DNA of 64,000 bases from Pocillopora verrucosa (lineage: Eukaryota > Cnidaria > Anthozoa > Scleractinia > Pocilloporidae), in the NCBI RefSeq assembly GCF_036669915.1, contig NC_089319.1, positions 2,286,082-2,350,081 on the forward strand, read 5' to 3'. The first letter of the stretch is position 1. The number at the start of each line of letters is the position of its first letter. The notes below the pieces were generated by a model. The model worked only from the letters and a program-made list of their open reading frames with translations, made no database searches and was not told the DNA's origin. The translations under genes and the position numbers were made by a program. Of the stretch, positions 58,509-64,000 are shown one piece after another.

Positions 58509-58812
58509 AAGCGGCCCAAGCTCCAGCTGTGAGATGATCATCTTGCGAAATAAGAGTCATGGCGAATTATAAGAGTTTTATCCATTTTTGTACGTAGTAA
58601 ACTTCGAAATGGATAACTCGCTAAAATGAGTTCTTTTTAGCATAGTAAGCGGTCAAATAGCAAGCGATGCACCGTGGAAATAAGGTGAGGTATTTCCATT
58701 GAGAATTTGATCGTGTTTTTTTAATCCTAAGAGCGGTCGTAAATTTTCCCATACAAACTCTTAAAATTTTGACATGACTCATTTCGCAAGATGACCATCT
58801 CACAGCCGCCTG
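58509..58812. mobile_element. Third MITE copy
   Basis: Both ends of the MITE at 41742-42109 are present (GCGGCCCAAGCTCCAGCTG at left, ACAGCCGCCTG at right), with an internal rearrangement. Its flanks differ from the other two, so it is an independent insertion. Confidence 0.65.
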
Positions 58813-60002
58813 TGCTCATATAACATCACTAATACGCTCCGTTATAATTACCGGTATCATAAAAATAGCTAATATGAAGTCGAAGTGTACCATGAAACTC
58901 GCAGATTCAAATTATCAAGCTTTCTCCGGTTCTTAAAAAATAAAACGAGTGATACAACAAATGGATAATTACTCAAGGGGCTGGGACTCCTTGTTTCTTT
59001 TAAGTCCAAAATTATTCCTCCATTTCTAACAAGTTCTTTGATGTAACGACCGTATTCTTTGATGTAACGACAGGCTTCTTGCATCCTTCACAAATAACAT
59101 CGTCTACATCGATCGCCCAAACAATCACAAGACTCGAAGTCGTTTGTACAGTCTTTGCTTTTTGAAAATAACTTCCTTCCACACATTACACAACAATTTT
59201 AAGACTTTGCCGCTTCCATCTAAGTTCCAGAGGGGAAAAATGACAAGAAAGGTTGTCTCAAATACACGACCCATTGCTGTTTTTCGACGTATTTTCCTCC
59301 TTCTTTTCTTTCGCGATTCTCGAGCGGGAAACCGTTGCAAACGCATACCAGCGGTTTCTCGCATCAAACTAAAATTTACAGAACATGTGCAACAAAATGC
59401 CTCTCTACTGGTTTGCGTATATTTTTTATAAAACACAATTGAAAAGTCAAAGAATGTTTATTTTATCTCATTGTTTCTTATTTTTTGTTTATCTATGTAT
59501 TTCATTTATTTTTCTGCACAATTATTCCAGCATAATGCCTAATTCTCAAAATTATGCCGGCATAATGTGGACAACGATACAGAAGGGTCTGGCATGTTAA
59601 ATGTCAATACACACTACGGTTCAAATTGATTCGCAACCACATACCAAAGTTACTGTGCTCGAAAAACAATTGCATGTACTCTAATTGAGCGAATACAACC
59701 ATTTCTTCTAATCACGATAACCTTGCAAGTCCGCCCACATTATCCCTGCGACACGAGCTGCAGATCCTGCGAGATTCAAGACGGCGAACAAGTCAGGCGT
59801 GTGAGAGGTTTCCAAGGAGTCCAGCACTCTTATTTTGGAGGCAGATCCCTGACGGACCTCTCGCGCGCTCACACCTTCTCAAAGCGAGCGTCTCGCCGCT
59901 CGTGACGCAGGGGCCAAGTTGAACCTAATCGCGGGATGAGTTCAATCCAAATTCGAATCGCTTGAGCATCTTAGTTCCGCTTGTTCATTGGCATAATATA
60001 AC
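58813..60002. other. Intergenic stretch between MITE copy 3 and GPCR-10
   Basis: Overlapping short frames on both strands at 59125-59436 have no motif. A GC-richer patch at 59740-59930 precedes the GPCR-10 stop codon. It may be part of the 3' UTR, but nothing identifies it. Confidence 0.4.
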
Positions 60003-62563
60003 TCATTGCTTTAAGTTTTTTCTGTCCTCTTGCATGCCATCTGCGGTGGACTCTAAACTTCCCGTTCGCGGTTTGACTCGTATGTTGGATACCACGGTAG
60101 GTTGTGTGACAGCGTCAGTGGGATCGTAGGTATTATTGGTTGACTCAATGAAGGCCCCAATTCGGTTTCCGCAGGTCTTTTCACAACATAACAAACTTCT
60201 GACTTTTCTTTGAAATTTCTGGTTTACAAAGACGTAAATAAAAGGATTGACAGTAGAATTGCACGTAACTAGAACGATACTGGTGATGTAGGTAACATCT
60301 CCATAGTTCTGCGAAGGACTGAAGTAGTTGAGCGCGTAAGTAGTCAGGTTTGGCAACCAGCATACGCCATAAATTACACTCACTACAAGTACCATTCTGG
60401 TGACACGCTTTCGCACCCTTAACACACCCTGAAATAACGAAAAAAATAAAGTTTAACATTCTCATCTACATCATATGTAAAGAGCATCGATATAAAACAA
60501 CTTGTGCCCTGTAAACTTCGCAGGTGTCAAAATTTCGAACAGGCATTTCTTTATGTTTTGCATGCTAAAACGTCAGTTGTTTAAAATGACTAGGGCTAAT
60601 AATTTCAGAGTGTAATGATCTGTTCAAGGAATCAGCAAGAAGCCTAATAATTTCAAATGCTCTGACTTTCCGAGTCGTTCAGAGCTGGAGGGGCACCACA
60701 AGGTTGGATCATTCGAATGAGTCCTTAGCAAACTGATATTTGTTCGCCTTGAGTAGGAACCTATCTTAAAAATCCGCAAGAGTTAATGAACCAAGAAAAT
60801 ATGAATTCTACAGGGTATAACCACTTGAGACTCTGTGTCATTATTTGCCTTTGGTTTCAGTATCAAACCCGTGATGAAAACAAATCCTGAATCACCTTTG
60901 GGTTACAATTGGCTGAGACACACAACAATAACTGACAAATGCAGAAAGAGATATACGTTTAAAGTACAATGTCATATGCTGGAAATTTACACTTAAAGGA
61001 TTAAGTCATTATATAGTCGATAGTGTGTGGGATACCTGCCGGGTATTTTGCGTGATGTTTTCAACAGTGCCATCCTCTTTTTGGAACCAGAGCACATATA
61101 CTACCCTGGAATACAACATGATCATCAACAGTATCGGAATGAGTCCAGCAACAAAGAACCATATGGAGCTATATGCCTTCGGAAGCCAGTCAGGTGGGGG
61201 CCAGTACTCCATGCAAAAGTTTTTCTTCTTGTCAAAATATATTGTCAGGAATAGGGGAATGTTGAGGATACCTGCACCAATCCAAGATGCAGGAATGATG
61301 ATCTGTTAAAAAAGTATGATTAATGAAATAACTGTGTACACTTTATTCAAAAACCGTAAGACGTCGGAAGCAAAAAAGGCGCGAAAGATGAACGTCAATC
61401 AATAAAACCATAAATACTTTTTAATACTGAATGATAAAAATTATAAATTGAAGGATTTATCTTGGCTTTAATTTTGTTTCTTAGATAAATTAATCGCACC
61501 TGTCCTGATGTTTCTGGGAGAAGTAACCTTAATTTTTCCTTTATAACGGTATAGGTCAGTAATAAACTTATCCGCACCATCTACGCCTCTCTTTCGTTTT
61601 AAAGTAGCTATAGAACGTTCGCAGATCAATTCAGAGAAGTAGCTCAATTGAGGTCGTAGCTTTATTTTCTCGTCATTTAACGCGGGCTTGAAACGCGCCT
61701 CGTAGAATTATAGGCTTCGTAAACCGCTGGCAAAAAAGAGCGTTTCATAATTGTTAGTTTGTTACTTGTCTTGCTGTTACCGTGGTCGTTTTTAAAACAG
61801 CGCCTACTTATGTATATACTTCTACCTTTAGCTTGTCGTATGTAAGTTTCCCTTTGTTGCCGTAAGGATACATCACGGCATAATATCGCTCAAACGCAAT
61901 TGCCACAAGGGTAAAGACTGATGCAGCACCGCCAGTCCAAGTAAGGTTTCCCCCAGTCAGAAGCTTGCAGACCCATGTCCCTGCCTGTCCATCTGGATGT
62001 TCGAAGGTGTGGATCAAAATAAAGCGCGGAGCGATGAACAACGCCACCATGGCATCTGCTACAGCCAAGTTTAGAAGTAGAACGTTCATGGGAGTTCTGA
62101 ATAATCATAAATAATAACATCAATACCGGTTCATTGTTAACACAATAAACCGGACACAAGACTCGAACGAGATTCAATTCCTTGACCCATTTTTTAGTTA
62201 TTTAACTAACAGACTCAAATCATGTTTTTGTTTCCTTTGTAAGTTCAAGTTAGCAGGGTTCTACAGTAGCAGTCTACCTTTTTCAAAATAGGTATTAGTT
62301 GAGACCAGTGTAAAGAAATCTGAGCATTTTAATTAATGCAGTGTGATATTCCTTGTTTAAGTTGTGTGTTGTGAAAAGAGTTAAAATAACGATGAGTGCA
62401 AGCATTATAAATCCGTTGCAGTCTTGGTGAAATACCTCATATCTCGGTTCAGTATGATAACCAGACCCACGATTGTGTTGCCGATGAGATTCGTGCTGAC
62501 CAGAATGGAGAACATGGTAGTGATCCCAATCTGTGCTGAATCTGAATCCGTGTAGAGCGACAT
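60003..62563 (-). CDS. GPCR-10: class A peptide-receptor-like GPCR, 4 coding exons, diverged member
   Basis: Exons are 62436-62563 (ATG at 62561-62563), 61826-62096, 61036-61302 and 60003-60428. Together they give 1092 nt, 363 aa, with the same intron phases as the rest of the array. TM1 reads NLIGNTIVG, and TM2 LLNLAVADAMVALF. TM3 has VCKLLTGGN and ends AFERYYAVMYPY. ECL2 has FCMEYWPPPDW, and TM6 GVCWLPN with CWxP kept. TM7 has NSTVNPFIYVFVN, and the tail contains LLCCEKTC, a possible palmitoylation site. No duplicate of it was seen, and its flanks lack the duplicon repeats. It may represent an older state of the 7-10 subgroup. A donor-like GACAG then GTAAGC near 63990 could end its leader exon. 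Confidence 0.9.
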
Positions 62564-64000
62564 GATAATTCTGATTTACTGCATGATAAATAAATCGTAT
62601 AACAAAGGTCCTTAAGAAAAAGAACATTAAGTGTGTCTCTGAAGTGGCAGAAGATGACTGGGACTTAAGATTTCAAAGGAAATTTAAGGAAGAATTCCCA
62701 TGGCACGCCGTGAACAAGGCTATTCGCTCTATTTGATCATCACAGCAGGTTACTTTTTTCTGCTTATTTGCAAATGCAAACAGGAAGGAGGACTTCTAAG
62801 TATTGATTAAAATATATGGTTATGTTTACCTAACCTTCTTTACAGCGAACCTTCTATTTTAAACCTAACTTGAAGTAGAAGTGTGTTTTCTGATAACGTG
62901 TTTTTTTGCTTCCTTTTTTTATAGTTTTCATTTTCATTGACATTTTTTTTGTTGTTTTTGCCAACTTTTGAAAACAAAAAATACTTCAACATAAAACAGA
63001 AGTCGAACATACGCAGAGAAGAACACAATTTTCTGACTAGATCTAAGAAATTGCCTCAAGAAATTTATTTTACTTAGATGACGCATGCGCAAAGACAGTT
63101 CTTACGGAAGAAATACATTAGAATCTCGTGCAACCACGTTGCAGAGCCGAAGAAAACGAAAATTCGGATAATTGTTGCCTGAATTCCCCAGCGCCAGTCC
63201 TCATTTGACTTGCGTCAAAGACAATAACTGTTTTCTTGAAGAACTGATTTTAACACATGCCATTCACTGTGCCGATTGTTTAGACCCGAAATAGATCTAG
63301 AAACAATTTTTTCAGGTCTCATAAACGTGCAGAGTCTCTCAGGGAAAGTCTGATATTTTACAATTATGACTGTTCATATAAGACAAAAGTGCGGAAAAAC
63401 TTGTAATAAAAATATCTTAATTTTCAGCTTTTAACGTTACGTTATGATAATGAACTCACCCAGTTTTATCAAAGGCATGGAAAAGCTTATTCTCAAACGT
63501 TATTGATGTACATTCACCTATTTTATCACTGAAAAGTTTCAATACACGTAGCCCGTTTTTCATTCTCAATCAGTAAATATGTTGCTTGTAATTTTAATTC
63601 ATTATTATTAGAACTCTGCGTTAATTGCAAAAACTTAGGGTGCCTTTTTATTTGTTTATTTATTTTGTGCTATTTTCTTTTCTGCTATATTTCAAGCTAC
63701 GAAAGTATAAATTTTCATTTTTTTTTTGTTTTACAACTTTTTGATCAATTTGAGCATTCGAAGAAAGCAAAATAACGTCAATTTTAAGACAAAAAAAAGT
63801 ATTTTAATTGCCGACATCGCACAATTTACATTCATTATGACAACAGATAATCTACCCAGCAAAGAAATGGCGAATAAAATAAACAGCAAAGTGAAAACAG
63901 CGATCATATTTCACAAATGCATGAAGACATATTAGAAGAATTGCTATTTCTTGGCCTAAGCAATGTTATTATGTGAGTTCCATGCTTACCTGTCCTTAGA
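62564..64000. other. Upstream flank of GPCR-10, no other gene seen
   Basis: AT-rich, with poly-T tracts near 62930 and 63720. Two donor-like sites on the minus strand (near 63450 and 63990) are possible leader-exon ends of GPCR-10. No coding motif in any frame. Confidence 0.35.

Noticed and set aside
59125-59436. Overlapping frames of 95 and 103 codons on opposite strands
   Set aside because: No motif, no start context and no paralogue. Basic and low-complexity text suggests chance.

Overview
The window looks like nuclear DNA of an anthozoan cnidarian, most likely a stony coral. This is an inference. The sequence is AT-rich and intron-rich, with clustered class A (rhodopsin-type) G-protein-coupled receptor (GPCR) genes, Penelope-like and LINE retroelements, a tRNA-derived SINE and short inverted-repeat elements. 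No operons or bacterial features are seen.

The backbone is a tandem family of receptor genes, all on the minus strand. Six copies appear intact: GPCR-1 (1336-2900), GPCR-2 (6636-9000), GPCR-3 (11761-14011), GPCR-7 (37711-40848), GPCR-8 (46817-49803), GPCR-9 (52206-55217), plus a more diverged seventh, GPCR-10 (60003-62563). All share one gene structure: a TM1 exon, a TM2-3 exon, a TM4-5 exon and a TM6-7/C-tail exon, with introns in phases 2, 0 and 0. Every joined model keeps frame and encodes 305-363 residues. Copies 1-3 and 7-10 form two subgroups that differ in the TM6 CWxP motif. Broken relatives lie between them: an orphan last exon (175-460), GPCR-4 (17877-18960), GPCR-6 (34046-36129), a lone TM4-5 exon (41480-41700) and a broken C-tail exon (45600-46008). 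A separate intronless receptor of another class A type (melanocortin/adenosine-like) sits at 21005-21916.

The central 22-34.5 kb is a mobile-element island. Its main feature is a two-exon gene at 26152-29484 (about 1,020 aa) with a C2H2 zinc finger and a region resembling an RNase-H-fold (DDE-type) transposase. It is flanked by two nested pairs of diverged inverted repeats (25073-25305 with 30545-30765, and 24711-24940 with 32371-32645). I read this as an old, poorly described DNA transposon or a domesticated descendant. Around it lie a tyrosine-recombinase-like (Crypton-like) exon fragment, a decayed LINE, a decayed Penelope-like element with GIY-YIG and reverse transcriptase, and a second LINE that inserted into a GPCR-6 intron.

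The 36-56 kb part is a series of segmental duplications carrying GPCR-6 to GPCR-9, their shared 5' leader exons and a shared 3' flank. Comparing copies gives empty sites and target duplications for a SINE (38278-38454), a MITE (41742-42109) and LINE-2. A decayed family-B DNA polymerase of the Polinton/Maverick type lies at 43860-44770. The Penelope-derived palindromic elements at 10106-10332, 14116-14381 and 56892-57720 show further retroelement activity.
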